Source of the DNA: Hetaerina americana
Lineage: Eukaryota > Arthropoda > Insecta > Odonata > Calopterygidae
Assembly (NCBI GenBank): GCA_022747635.1
Contig: JAKTNV010000010.1
Location: forward strand, 47,368,458-47,432,457
Direction: 5' to 3'
Length of the DNA stretch: 64,000 nucleotides
Below the pieces are notes generated by a model that did not search any database, was not told where the DNA came from, and saw only the letters and a list, made by a program, of their open reading frames with translations. A program made the translations under genes and the position numbers. Positions 12,701 to 24,559 of the stretch are shown here, piece after piece. Numbering within the stretch: position 1 is the first letter of the stretch; every line of letters begins with the position of its first letter.

Positions 12701-13950
12701 TGATGTTGCTAATTTATTCTTGGGAAAAAGGTTAGCTGTTCCACAGAATAAAATATTTATTAAGAATCGATTTTCCTACGCAGAAATCGGGTTTTACTCT
12801 GCTCATGTACAATTTTGAATGAGTTTTGAAATGAAATGGTACTCATTTCTTCCTTAACTCCCTTCAAATATTTTATTTAAACAAATAAACGTATGAGGTA
12901 AGACAAATTATGGTAGATGCTTTGAAATAGAATGAAAGTGAAAAAAATATTTTATTCGGTGAAACGAAAACGTTTTTCTCACATACAGCAGTAATATTCA
13001 CCAAAATTTTGCACATTTAAACCAAGTAAAATAATATTCACTTTCCTATAGTCAGATCAGTGTGAACACACTCCCAATTCTAATTCGTTCGACATTTGTT
13101 CATACGAGTAATAAATAACAAAACTCAAATCACCGCTAGGATAAAAAATTATTAATTTTTGAACTTATTGATTTGGTTTGACACGCAATGGAATATTTTG
13201 TGAAAACCCAGGAAATATTTATAGGTAGTACCCATTTTATGCTTGCATTTGTCTTCCGAGACATATGTACAATTTCAATAACTCGTAAGTTTCTAGGAGT
13301 AATGATGGTCACATTTTCATTTTACGAATCCGGAAGGTGCTGATGACTATTATACCAATGCCTTAACTGAACAAAGAACAAAAGATACGCAGAGACTGTT
13401 TATTTTCCCTGGGAAATATGTTGGATAACAACTCCCCCAAATTTTTTAAGTGAAGATTTGTTGCCAAACGCTATCGAAAATGCCATCGAAAAAGAAAAAA
13501 ATCTATCCGGAATCACAAGCCCTCTCTCACAGAAAATTAAGCGATCCGATTTTGTTCCCACATAGAAATCGAAAGGGATTGAGTAGAGGAACTGAATTCC
13601 ACCCGCCTTATCGTTTTCGTGCACGTTATGGAGCACATGGCACGTGAGGATGCCACATTATCGTTTATTTGCGAGGAATCTTCGTTTTCGGTGGCCGGGG
13701 ATGGGAGTTGCTCGCGGTGGAATGCTTTTTCCCCGAGGAGAAGAGCCAAATATATTAAGAATCCAACCCAATGGATCCCTTCACTCCACCCTTCAGACGC
13801 ATCAACTATAATCTTTACTAGAATCCCATGCAAGCATATCGACTTTTTACCTCGAATTGCCCCATTTAGTCTGCCGGATGTGCCTCCTATCGCTTCATTT
13901 GCTTGATCCCTGTCGCCGGGGTAGGGACAATGAATAAGGGGGTTTGGAGT
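9748..13950. other. Anonymous AT-rich DNA
   Basis: About 4.2 kb without a recognisable gene. The stretch 12300-12700 reads on the minus strand with weak resemblance to a LINE RT tail (an AINKAKEFNKDRK-like string), but this is too weak to annotate. Confidence 0.45.
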
Positions 13951-13954
13951 TATG

Positions 13955-14350
13955 CTGGTAGGGAGGAGTATGGATTCTGGGAGGGAGGGGTATGGGGCAT
14001 CGAAAGGGGGAATGATACCGGAGGGGGAGGGGCGAATGGCGATGTGAAAATTGGGGTACGGAGAGAGAGAGGGGGGGGGAAGATGAGGAGAAAGGAAAGG
14101 GATGAGGATGGAGAGGGGATGGTGTATGGGAAGGGGGGAAGAAAGAGACAAGAGGAGGAGACGGCATTGGCACGGGAATGAATGAGTAATATTTTCATCA
14201 TGGCGGTCTGGTGGGGGTGGAGTGGAAGAGTTCTGCGACGGGCTGAAAGGAGGAGCGGAGAGAAGGAAATGAGAGACATATTCAAGGGCTGGGAAAGAAA
14301 GGGCTGTGGAGAGTGAAAGACATGCAGAAGAGTAGATGGATGTAATGAGA
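13955..14350 (+). repeat. G-rich polypurine tract
   Basis: The + strand is strongly purine-biased with many runs of three to nine Gs (for example a run of nine near 14072-14080). This gives long spurious open frames on the minus strand, including 287 codons at 13537-14400 made almost wholly of Ser, Pro, Leu and His. Low-complexity sequence with G-quadruplex and triplex potential, not a gene. Confidence 0.75.
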
Positions 14351-16195
14351 GGAGTGGCGAGTGGTGAGGCATTGAGGCCACATGAAAGAAAATACTCCAT
14401 TGCGAGTTTATGTTTGAATGGCGATCATGATTAAACTTCATCCTGTGATAGCACGTAGCGGTCATGTTTATTTAATGCAAATGAGCACCAAAGATCTCTT
14501 AACTTACGGTCAATCATCATCAGTCAGGCATTTATCATGGCCCTCTCCTCTTTAATTCCTGTTTCTGATCATCATCATGCTAGAAAAATTGAAAATTTAA
14601 ACACCATTGCTAAATAAAATGAACCTTTTAAGTTTGCTTTAGCTGGAATAGCTAGGTGAACGAAATAAATTTTTTTCCTTGCAAATATATAAATAGAATT
14701 TTCTTGAGTAAAAAAGAGTTTCCATTTATCAATTTGAGTTTATTTTTGAAACCTATGGGCTTAACAGATGGATTTAGATGAATTATTATTATTGCGTTTC
14801 GAAATTTTCCAGTAGTACCAGTATTAATTGTATTTAAAGGCAAAATTTTAAATTATCCATAACTCCTCGCGTGGTTAAATTAATATGGCACCCTCTTACA
14901 TTTTTATTTGAAAATCACCGACAAAGATTATTATAGTAATAATTCGTCGCTGCCCTCTAAATTACCCAGATTTTTACGTATTCCTTGGTTCCTTCATGGG
15001 TTTTTTCCTCCGGGTACTTTCATTTTTTGTTCTCGTATTTCGTTTCTATATTTCCTAATCTATTTACTCTCTGTCTCTCTCAAACCAATCCTCTATTTCT
15101 TCCCTTCTAACTTCCATGCTATCGCGATTGTAGGTGAAATATTGTAATTTAGAATGTACATATTCATAGGAAAATTATTTTCTTACTTATTTTCGAAAGA
15201 ATTCTATCCATCCACTCTTTAGAGAACATCTTCAGTAGTCACTCGGTCTATTTCATCTTTGGTACTTTCTTCTAGCCTCGAATAAGGGTATGATACGCCT
15301 TTGTCATTTGTGATTATTCAACCTACCAAGCGTTCCAAGAGCATGACATTCGAGGGATGTATCTTAAATAATTCAAGATACTTTCACTTGGCTCATATTG
15401 TTTTTCGAGCAATCTCCGCCTTGACGTTAGGAAGATAAAAAGATTATCTCTGGAGTATTTCATTCGAAAGGCTTTATTCCTTTCGCTTATCAAGTTAGAG
15501 GATTAAAGAGTTTCTGAGTTTTGATGATACTCTATTGACTTAAACACGTGATCTGAAGTCGTTAAAATAGTTGTTTGATCACTCCTGTAACGACCTGAGT
15601 GCTTCTCTACTTAATAGTCTTTATGGTCTCCGTATTCACTCATTAATTGAGATCTACCCCACCCAATTTGATAATGCGGCCCCATTGGATTATTAATGTA
15701 AAGTTAGAGATCTGCAAAGCTTAGAAATTTGATTCTTGAATCGGTTGGATCATTTGATTTGCTCTGAAGTTCAAAAATTCGATTAATTTAATTTGTATAT
15801 CATCCACGTCCATAGGCTTATTAGACATTTCAAATTCCGTCCGCATTTGTCTACGAATATTTAAGTTTTTATTACAAGAATTTTGTGCATTTAAGCGAGA
15901 ATTGCTTTTATTACCGCTTGTGAATAGAATGCAATAATTTGCCAATATTTTTTTCATAAGGCCATCAAAATAAAGGAAATTCAATAAATGTCCAAGTAAC
16001 TGAAATAGGACGTAAACAAATAGCATTGTTGCAATCATTTTGATGAGTATTCATATTTTATTCTTTATTTTTAAGCATATATTTCACAAAATGAGATATA
16101 TATATATTGTTAAATCAATAAAAATTTGGATGATTCATATCTTTCTCCAAGATTTAAGTAAATAAAAACCCAAATTTAGTTATTTTGCCTTTGTA
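14351..16195. other. Anonymous AT-rich DNA
   Basis: No gene or known repeat recognised. A 105-codon minus-strand frame at 15721-16038 shows no domain. Confidence 0.45.
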
Positions 16196-16475
16196 TGCGC
16201 CATTAAAAAATGTGTGAAATGCCGCGGCAGTTTTTTAACGGCGTCATTCCTAAGGTGAACTGAAATGCAGAAATTTAATAGCGTAAAAATCACTCGCCTT
16301 GAAAGAGACTCGTACCCGGATCCCTCAATTTGAGTGCTATGATCAATTAATTTCTCAATCGAGTACACCCAGGTAGGTTAATTGATTAAAGTACTTGTCA
16401 ATAAATCAAGGGATTCGGGTTCGAGTCCCGGTCAAAGCGAATGGTTTTGACATTGCGATTTCTGCATTTATTTGC
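16196..16475. repeat. tRNA-like foldback element, copy 2
   Basis: Same family as 2341-2577. Both copies share an ATGCCGC block, a TTTTTAACGG/TTTTAACGGAGTCAT segment, and a GTAAAAATCA...TCGCCTTGA segment leading into the left arm. Arms 16265-16325 and 16409-16467 are inverted complements at roughly three quarters identity, so this copy is older. The right arm carries a perfect B box, GGTTCGAGTCC (16418-16428), and the left arm carries a near-perfect reverse-complement B box at the mirror position. A weaker A box (TAGGTTAATTGA) lies near 16375-16386. Confidence 0.7.
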
Positions 16476-18785
16476 GAAAGATTACAACAAAATTGCTCTG
16501 TTTTCATTTTTCATGCAAAAATCTGACGGGCATAGTATCATTTCATCGATCTTTCGATACATGTGAAATGACAATTTGGTTAAAATAAGTTTCATTTCAA
16601 AGAACAGATTCTTATGGAGTTAATATTTTCTCTTCAAAGGTTTATCCAGGATACCCTTTTTTCCCTAATCCCCAATTTCCTGCATTTCTGAGTCAAACTT
16701 CCCATTAGAATCAATACTTCGTCTCCTTCAGCAACACTTGGCAAGGTACGGTGAATAAACATACTTCACAACATCGCGTGTATTTGCCAAAATAGTAGAC
16801 AGATTCTGACTCTGTTCTTAGCTTTTTATCTTCTTCACATTTTGAATGTTAATTTCAGTTCAAGGGAATATTACGTTCAGTTAAATGTTCCTAAAAGGAG
16901 GTAAATATATAAACTTAGATATCGTAATTTTGTTACTGGACTGATACTACTAATCAGCAAGGTTTTAAAGTCATCTAATCAGTAAGGATGGAGGTTCAAC
17001 TTTACAGCCAAACTTTTCTTAATTTTTTTGGCTTCGATCTGAAAAATAATGGGAATCTAAGTATTTTAACGGACAGCGAGGGAATAACAGTGACAGCTGA
17101 GTGTCATCAGTTGTGGAAAACATCAAAATAAAGTCCCTTAGCACTATCAATTTCTCGGAAAGGTGATCCAGTATTTATCTGGGAAGGAACACACAAAACT
17201 ATTTACTGTCTTAGTAAAATTTGGAAATGATTTACTACTCGCTATTCAAGCAACAAAGTGTAACTCGGAGAGATTTATCTCTGTTGGGACTGGGCGCCAC
17301 ATTATAATATGACTAGTATACACTTAATTTCTAGGTATAATGCACAAAATTTGATTTTTATTCGAAAGGTCAATGAGTCAGAAGATAGCTTTAATTCATG
17401 CTTTAAGAAGAAGGCAATGTTAAAAAAAAGATTTTCGCATAAGTCTCCAAAATATGATAAATTTCCAAATGAGCACCTATTCAATTTATTTTGTTGACTG
17501 AAATAACAACTCTAACTCTATTTCATGACATTATCTTAAATGAAAATTTGTTTAGCATAATCAAGTATTTACATTTCTAAATTTTCACTTCTGTTCAAGT
17601 TGCCACACAATATTGTCAATATTTTGTATTGACAAGAGTCTAGCTGTTCAAAATGTTGGTTGAGATAGCCGATGAACTTATTCAAATGGAAAATAAATGA
17701 AAAAAATTGCTTCTAATAACTTTGTTTGATAACCGATTAATAACTTAAGAGGGCATTACAATGTCTATTTATTTTTATCTATTTTCATTTGTATTCAAGT
17801 CAAGACATGATTCAATTTGAAGGAAAATTGATGATTTGTAGGTCACCATGGCTAACTGACCCTGAAAATCTGTATTTAGCCTAAATATGTTATTCTACCA
17901 GTGCTCGCCCACAGTTCACAATACATATTGATTTTCTATCTTTGAGAATTTGAGTTCTAGTTTATAGTGATCATTAAAATTATTTCAAATTTAGGGAAAT
18001 AATAGAATATTTATAAGAAACTTAATGATTTGGCATTAAAATGCTTTCAGGATATATATTCCATCATCATAAATCATCACCAAACTCAATGTGCGATTTT
18101 GGTTCTGCTCAATTAGTAAGTCAGATCGTCATAGAAGACTACGCCCACTAGTCTTGAATGGCGAGGGAAAATTACACGGGTATATTTCAATACTATTTTA
18201 TAAAAGTTACAGGAATGTTTTATCCATGTCTCGAAGAATGAAATAATAAACCATGCTAAAAAATATAATTGAGTAATTCTCTTCGTAACTCTTCGAGTAA
18301 AATATTGGTGTTTAAGGAAACCTTAAATACTTATTCTTTTTCTTGGAGTTACATTTAGTTGTATAATAAGATCTCCATTCAGTTTGAGAGTCATTTTTCC
18401 AAGCTGCGGCGAATGAATGAAATTTTAATAATGTATGTCATAGATACTAAAAAAGGAGACTGCGGAAATGGATCCTCCGATAGAATTTGACCATTGATAG
18501 AATTAGACTGAAAGGAACACAAAGGTGTGTGGTAAGCATTAAAAATAAAGAATCAAGTGATGGAAGGCTTTGATGTGAATTGATACTCCATGAAATTTTA
18601 CTGCAACGCGGAGAGTTAAAAGATAAAGAGTTAGCGGACACATTTCAGGACTACTACAGGCTGTTACGAAATATAGATATTGGTACTTATTATAACGGCA
18701 GTACATGTTGACTGAAAATTTAATCAATACTAATCTAAAATTGAGTTATTCAGGTTTGATGAGGTGGAATTTAGACATAATACGA
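16476..18785. other. Anonymous AT-rich DNA
   Basis: About 2.3 kb. No gene, terminal repeat or tRNA-like box recognised. Confidence 0.5.
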
Positions 18786-18787
18786 AT

Positions 18788-18940
18788 AGTAGCAATTCCC
18801 CATTAGATAAGTTTTATTATACCACCGGGTTTCGATGAATTACATCATTTTCAGGTACTTTGACTCTCTAAAGATGATGTAATGCACCGAAACCCGATCG
18901 TAAAATAAAATTTATCATGTGGAAAATTGCCACCATCCGT
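18788..18940. repeat. Hairpin repeat FB1 (MITE-like foldback)
   Basis: Imperfect inverted arms of about 60 nt (18788-18850 and 18870-18937) flank a 20-nt loop. Near the loop both arms carry GATGATGTAAT...CGAAACCC, and the outer part is AT-rich (TAAAATAAAATTTA). The arms resemble those of FB4 at 36272-36421, including an outer GGCAATTT block, which indicates a dispersed family. Confidence 0.75.
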
Positions 18941-19796
18941 TCTATGGTATTAATTTATTTTAACTAAAAATACTATTCTCCACTTTTAATATCAAATTGC
19001 CTGGTAGGTCTGATGAAAACCAGTTTAAATCTCTCAAATGGTATAAAAATTACCTTTTTGTTCAACATAAGTAGATTAATCTTAGAGCGAAGCGAGAAAA
19101 ACCATCAAAAAATCTTAATGCAGTGCTACTATCGAATGTTCCAGTATGATGTGTTGCAGAAGGGTCTTTTTGTATTATAGATAACCTTAGTGAGCTAATC
19201 ATCAACATAATAACAGTTAGGATTGTCGCTATTCATAGATTCTTAATGGCGTTTTAAAATACAAAGGAGAGAAAACGAAAAAGGAAGAAAAATATCTTCA
19301 GAACAGGCACAGAGGTGGACAATTTATTATTGCCTAAGTGGAGCGATGTATACTCCGAGTTATTCATAAATTTCTTAGGATACAGCGATGGAAACATAAT
19401 TTTGTACTTCAAGGTATCATTCATTATGGAGACGATTTCTCACCGATGCGGCGCAGTAAAGAAACTCCGTGGGGAAACATCGCCCGCTCTCCGGCGGGCA
19501 ACTGTGTTGCATTATCCTACAAAAGAACTGTGGGTTGCGTATTATCCATGAAACTGGAACGATGCCGAAACCTTTCGTCATATTTACTATTCTTTAATTT
19601 ATTTTGCGGATAAAATGGCCCGTGAGATATAATTTCAGACAAAAGTCATCAAAAACCTTGAAATTGAGGAAAAATATTTCATCAGAGAACTCTTTATATA
19701 ATTATAAAGAAAGCAAAACACTTGTATACGAAAACATTGTGTGCGGAATTTGATAGTGGGTGGGTAGCGTTAAATTGTGTAACTCCTTTGTGATAG
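18941..19796. other. Anonymous DNA
   Basis: No gene recognised. Overlapping frames at 19315-19613 show no domain. Confidence 0.4.
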
Positions 19797-19958
19797 GTAG
19801 AAAAGGAAATACTTTGCTATTCCACTCAGTATATATTTATTTGCAACCAATTTTGATACAGATGATCACATAGATATAGGCCTGGTGATGGTACACATTA
19901 TCGAAACCGGTCGTAAATAAATGTATATCGTATGAAATAGCGAAGTATTTTCTATTAT
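19797..19958. repeat. Hairpin repeat FB2 (MITE-like foldback)
   Basis: Arms of about 70 nt (19799-19869 and 19884-19955) are imperfect inverted complements; outer ends read AGAAAAGGAAATACTTTGCT and its near complement. The right arm reads GGTGATGG...ATTATCGAAACCGGTCG followed by TAAATAAATG. The layout matches FB1, FB3 and FB4, although the outer arm sequence differs. Confidence 0.8.
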
Positions 19959-20394
19959 GAGTAGTAAGCTGAGACTGAGATCAGAGACATTTATATTACC
20001 AAAAACTGTTTATTTCCTTTAAGGTTAGATCGTATTTCTGCAGTAGCTGATATATTTTATTTTTAATTGATTATGAGTTTTTGGGGTTTTTAACTGGGCA
20101 GGTCTACTATGCACACTACTACATCCTCTATCGGGAGGCGTTTACTGCAAAAATTTTATTGAAGCGGGAAGTGAGGTGTTAAGACGTGGAGGTCAATGAC
20201 GGGGTTCATTGCCCGAAGATTTTTTTTGCACCTCCATTTTTCTCACGAACCTCTCCTTCAGATAGGATGAATTGCTATTGACATTGGCATTGAAGGACAT
20301 AGGTATCAATAGAAAAGTGCTACCCTCTTTATATTTGAGCAAATTTAGGTGAGCGTAAAATTCGCTTACATTATGCCATTTTTATAGGTCACAT
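19959..20394. other. Anonymous DNA
   Basis: Nothing recognised. Confidence 0.4.
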
Positions 20395-20890
20395 ACAAGG
20401 GTCTGTCCCAAAAATAAGGAGTGTTTTTCGAATCGTCTTTTTCAACTCAAAAGGAGTTATCCACAAAGATTTTGTACCTCAGGGACGAAGAGTAAACATT
20501 AATTTTGACGTAGAAGTTCTCGAAAGGCTGCGAAAAAGAGTGCAACACGTCAGAAAGGAGATCTTTGCCAACTTGAGGTGGCACTAAGACGGCATACCGT
20601 CCCCCACCGCCTTCCTCGTGACCTAGTGCCTGCCTGCCTGACCTAGTGACTGCCCCGGCCGCCCTAGACCTCCGATGTGGTATCGCCGTAATACTTTATG
20701 TTCCCAAGGCTAAAAAGTAACTAGAAAGGCACTTATTTTGGAACGCTGCAAAACGTCAAAGAAGCCGTGACAAGGGGCTTGAACGAGGTTTCCGTCGACG
20801 CCCTCAAAGGAAGCGTACACGACTTGCAGAGGTGCTCGAATCGGTGTATCAATGCACAAGGGTGCTATTCTGAAAATAGTTGGTAATTAG
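20395..20890 (+). pseudogene. Mariner transposase remnant (family C)
   Basis: Translation from about 20445 gives FFNSKGVIHKDFVPQGR, then VLERLRKRV and a decayed second catalytic block in which the usual HHDNAPSHTAFLVT reads H-stop-DGIPSPTAFLVT. After an out-of-frame stretch the C-terminal part returns near 20695 with FPRLK, GTLQNV, EAVTRGLNEVS and a final RCINAQG...SE. This is the second half of a mariner transposase, with the third catalytic aspartate region missing and at least three stops. The upstream AAGGGTCTGTCCCAAAAATA (20398-20417) looks like a mariner terminal repeat, placed directly before the middle of the gene, so this copy was internally deleted before it decayed. Confidence 0.8.
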
Positions 20891-23800
20891 TGCTTTCATT
20901 TGCAATAATGTTTCTTGCGGATTTATTCTGCTTATATTTGGAAGAGACCATGTATAAATTTGACAGTTGCTATTTTAATTATTTGGAGTTCGCTATCGTT
21001 ATCTTCATCTATATATGTGAGCAACAGAGCATAATAGCTCAAATGAGGAAGGGCTATAAAATTGAATAAATCGTCGGTGATCATTATGTATCATATTATA
21101 CAGATATTACTAGCATAAATGAAATTATATTCTTCTTTAATGAAAACGTCATATATAATTCAGGTTTTTTTTGAAAGGTTGATGATATTTACGGTCATCA
21201 GGTCGCTATGTAAATTTACCATTTTTTAGTCGGGATTGGACGATTTTTTTCCGTTAATTTTTGTCAGGGTACCTCGGAAAGAAGGTATCTGATACACTAA
21301 TAAGATATCGATCGACAGTACCATCACACCAGGGGAAGGCATTGAACTAGAATTTAATTGAAAAATGAACTCTTGCCTTGAACTTCTGAAAGACATTGCA
21401 ATTACTGACTGTAACTCTGAAGCTTAGAAGTCTTCTCAGAAATATTTTATTTGAATTCCATTTGTATTTACCGTTTGTCTGCAAAACTGTAGTTTTTAGC
21501 CGAAATAATAAACCATGATAAATATCTGGTGGCGCATATTGTGATAAAAGATGTATTCGGGTCGTTTAATCTTTCACCCACATCTCGTCATCCCTTCACT
21601 TTGCACGGAACAAAATTACAAAGAAGTTATAAAGGATCAAGGCAAATATTTGCCCAGTGTAGTCTATGATGGAATCAAACAATGGTTCAATCTTGAGGGA
21701 GGCTCATTTAAATTTCTGTTTCGCTGATGTAGGGGCTTATTTTCTCCGTGGAGGAAACGAGGTTGCTTCCAAGGAAGGAATTCATAGAATTCTAATAAAT
21801 ACATGAATATTGATGTAATATGTATATTCACGTGAGTCCTGTTTAACTTTCGGTTGTCCATGACTTCGTTTCTAACCAAAAAAGAGTATCATATTGCCGC
21901 AATTATACTCGTACGTTGAGAATACGTGAAAAAACTTTCTCCGCTGTGATACAAAAGTGCAGCTTTTATTTAGAATGAGTGGTATTCTCAAATCCTGTTA
22001 AAACCGCAAAGGGATACGTTTTCTGTGAATAGGTATAACATAAGAGAATTCAAACACTTAAGACCCAATATTTGCGGAAGGCAGATGAGAACAGTAGTCG
22101 GACCATCAACATCAAACTCAAAATATATTATTTTTTTTATAAAGTAATCTTGTTGTGGAAAGGAAGAGCTCGAGGAATCCCTTTCACTCCATCCCCTTCC
22201 TTTCCTTTTCTCAGCCTCAGGCATTAAGACCCCTTTTTGACGCCGTGGTCACGTTCTAGATGTATTGGAAGGCCGGGCTTATGGGATGGCTCCAGCACTT
22301 GTAATAGGGGTGTGGGAGGAGATTCTCGTTAAGGATGGCACAAGTGGGATTGGAAGGGTGGGGTAGGTATAAAGAGAGAGGAGGGCTGCCGAAAAAAAGA
22401 AAAATGCAACCTTAAAAATCACTGTAGTTTTGCGTACGCCAGACCATGTAAAAATCAAACGTTTTGCACATGTGATATGATATTTCTCACCATCCATAAA
22501 TCTCAGTTAAATTAGATGCCCCTTTTTGTATTCTTAAGGCGTAGAGAGGAGAGAGTACTTGAAGACACTACTGTATCTTAGAAAACAGAGTTGTGTAAGT
22601 ATTTTCAAGCCTTTTCAGAAGCTTCCGAAATATTTTTTAAATGAGTAATGGCGTATTCAAAATGATTTTATCATATGCCAATGGTTGTGATGAATTTTTT
22701 AATTACTGGAATACATCGATTTTTCGCCTTATGCGAATTGAGATTAAGTCATGATTAAGTACGAGGGCAAATTTACGACAGTAAAATACTTGACCTTTAT
22801 TTATAATTCTTTCATCCTGTCTCGTTCGTTTTTCATTCTAAGTGTGTTAAATTGTCGGCCCTGTAGTTAAATCTCTTCATACTCAAACCCTCAGTATAAT
22901 TGTAAGTTTTTTGGAATGTCTTTTTAGGTTCCTTGATTTCTGCTGGCGAATTGAGCAGGTCCTAATAGAACAGGTTGGTAGAACATTACTGCTAGAAATA
23001 TTGACGCGTTGGCAAACTTTTGTACAGAAGAGTCTTGTATTAAGAGAATGCACACCCTTGATATGCAGGCCTTCTGTAAGAAAATGGTGACGAAAAAGTC
23101 TTTAGTACTTCAAACAATGTGCAGAATTGGTGATCTGACCCAAGGATTGCTTTCAGAATCTCACTCTAGAGATGCACTAAAACTACTGGCTTTCATTTCC
23201 AATAAAAATTTAATTTCAATAATACAAGTATTTTTATTTATTTAACGGAAATACTTGATTGGATTTATTTGCCGGTCTCGCATACTCTGGTACTGTCGGT
23301 CACAATTAGTAATAAAGTCTACGCTTTTTTGACACACAATTATCCCAACATTATTACGTTCAATGAAGCCCTTTTAACATTAAGTAACAAGGTAGAGAAA
23401 ACCTACCTACGCGGGATTTGGACTTCCAGATTAGGAGTTGACGACTTCAACCATCCATCACCGATACAGAATGAGTTTCACCGATATTGAAACTTTAGCA
23501 AAGCTTCTACTGTAGTATCCATATACTGCTGACATTTACATTGTAAACTTAAACTAACCTACTTTAAATAACTGAATTACCAGTAATTTGGCTTGCTGAC
23601 CTTGTATCATAATGCAATACATCCCTCTTTTTCTCATTTATAACCTAATTACTATCCATATTACGATATTATAACTATGAATTAGTTCCTTCATGCCACA
23701 CACAAGGCAACAAAAATATCTGATGAAAATAAATTTCACGCCAGACCCCAATCTCGGAGGCTGCATGAATATAAGCAATGGAATGCAAGGCTTTGCCATT

Positions 23801-23935
23801 GTTTTGGACATAGGACTTAATTTGTAATCCCATTACTATACTTAACGGTCTCATTCATAAGGATGATTGGATGATAGTAGTTTATCAGTGGAATATAATG
23901 GTAGGATACTAGGAAGTTAGGAAATAGGCAGACAA
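20891..23935. other. Anonymous AT-rich DNA
   Basis: About 3 kb. Small frames (21664-21879 -, 22279-22497 -, 23009-23245 +) show no recognisable domain. Nothing else identified. Confidence 0.45.
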
Positions 23936-23939
23936 CAAC

Positions 23940-24240
23940 TGCATAGCCCATAATGGAATTTGCTTCAAATGTGTGGGGCCCATACAAAATTATTCAAGAT
24001 AAAAAACTGGAGAAATTCCAAAGGAAAATGGCCCGTTTCGTGCTCCGAAGATATAAACGCAACGGCTGTGTATATAACTTGATTCAATATTTGGCCTAGA
24101 ACACCTTAAAGTGGCGCAGAGCATCAACATGATGGGATACCTCCACTTATAAACCAAATACGGGAAGTAAGGATTGGGAAGAAGGAAAGGAGGTAGAATA
24201 CCAGGAGTCTAGAAAAACCCACTTGGTGATCTAGCTTAGT
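23940..24240 (+). pseudogene. LINE reverse transcriptase C-terminal fragment
   Basis: The frame from about 23950 gives MEFASNVWGPYK, KKLEKFQRKMARFVL and then a broken stretch with ASINMMGYLHL-like residues. The order LEYAS.VWDP ... KLE.VQRRAARFV is the signature of the thumb/C-terminal region of CR1/Jockey-type LINE RTs. Only about 100 residues remain with at least two interruptions, and no catalytic motif is present. It is a fragment of an old copy in the same orientation as the LINE at 5690-6835, with a different sequence. Confidence 0.75.
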
Positions 24241-24555
24241 AGCAAAATTTATTCTCTTGTTGCTGTGAGTTTTTATGGATCAATTTTCTTGGCCTACTTA
24301 CGTCTGCTAAAGACTATCTTCATAGTTTTATTTGTGCTTAAATCGATGTTTTACTTTCCCATCTACTTCATCATTTATGCTTGAGTGAATATTCCCCAAC
24401 ATGCATGAACCTTAGGCAACCACCTCGTATTCGTCCTTCCATTGAATTGCAATCAACACTAAGATATTGTCATGACGGCAAATAATTGGTTAATAATTGC
24501 CTTTAATTTGAGAAAATAGTTTAAATATTATTATTATTATTAACACTCTAATGTT
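24241..24555. other. Anonymous DNA with short (ATT)n run
   Basis: A short ATT repeat is at 24528-24542. Nothing else was seen. Confidence 0.4.
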
Positions 24556-24559
24556 TAAG

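Noticed and set aside
13537..14400. 287-codon open frame on the minus strand
   Set aside because: Nearly all Ser, Pro, Leu and His because it is antisense to a G/A tract. A second long frame overlaps it in another phase.
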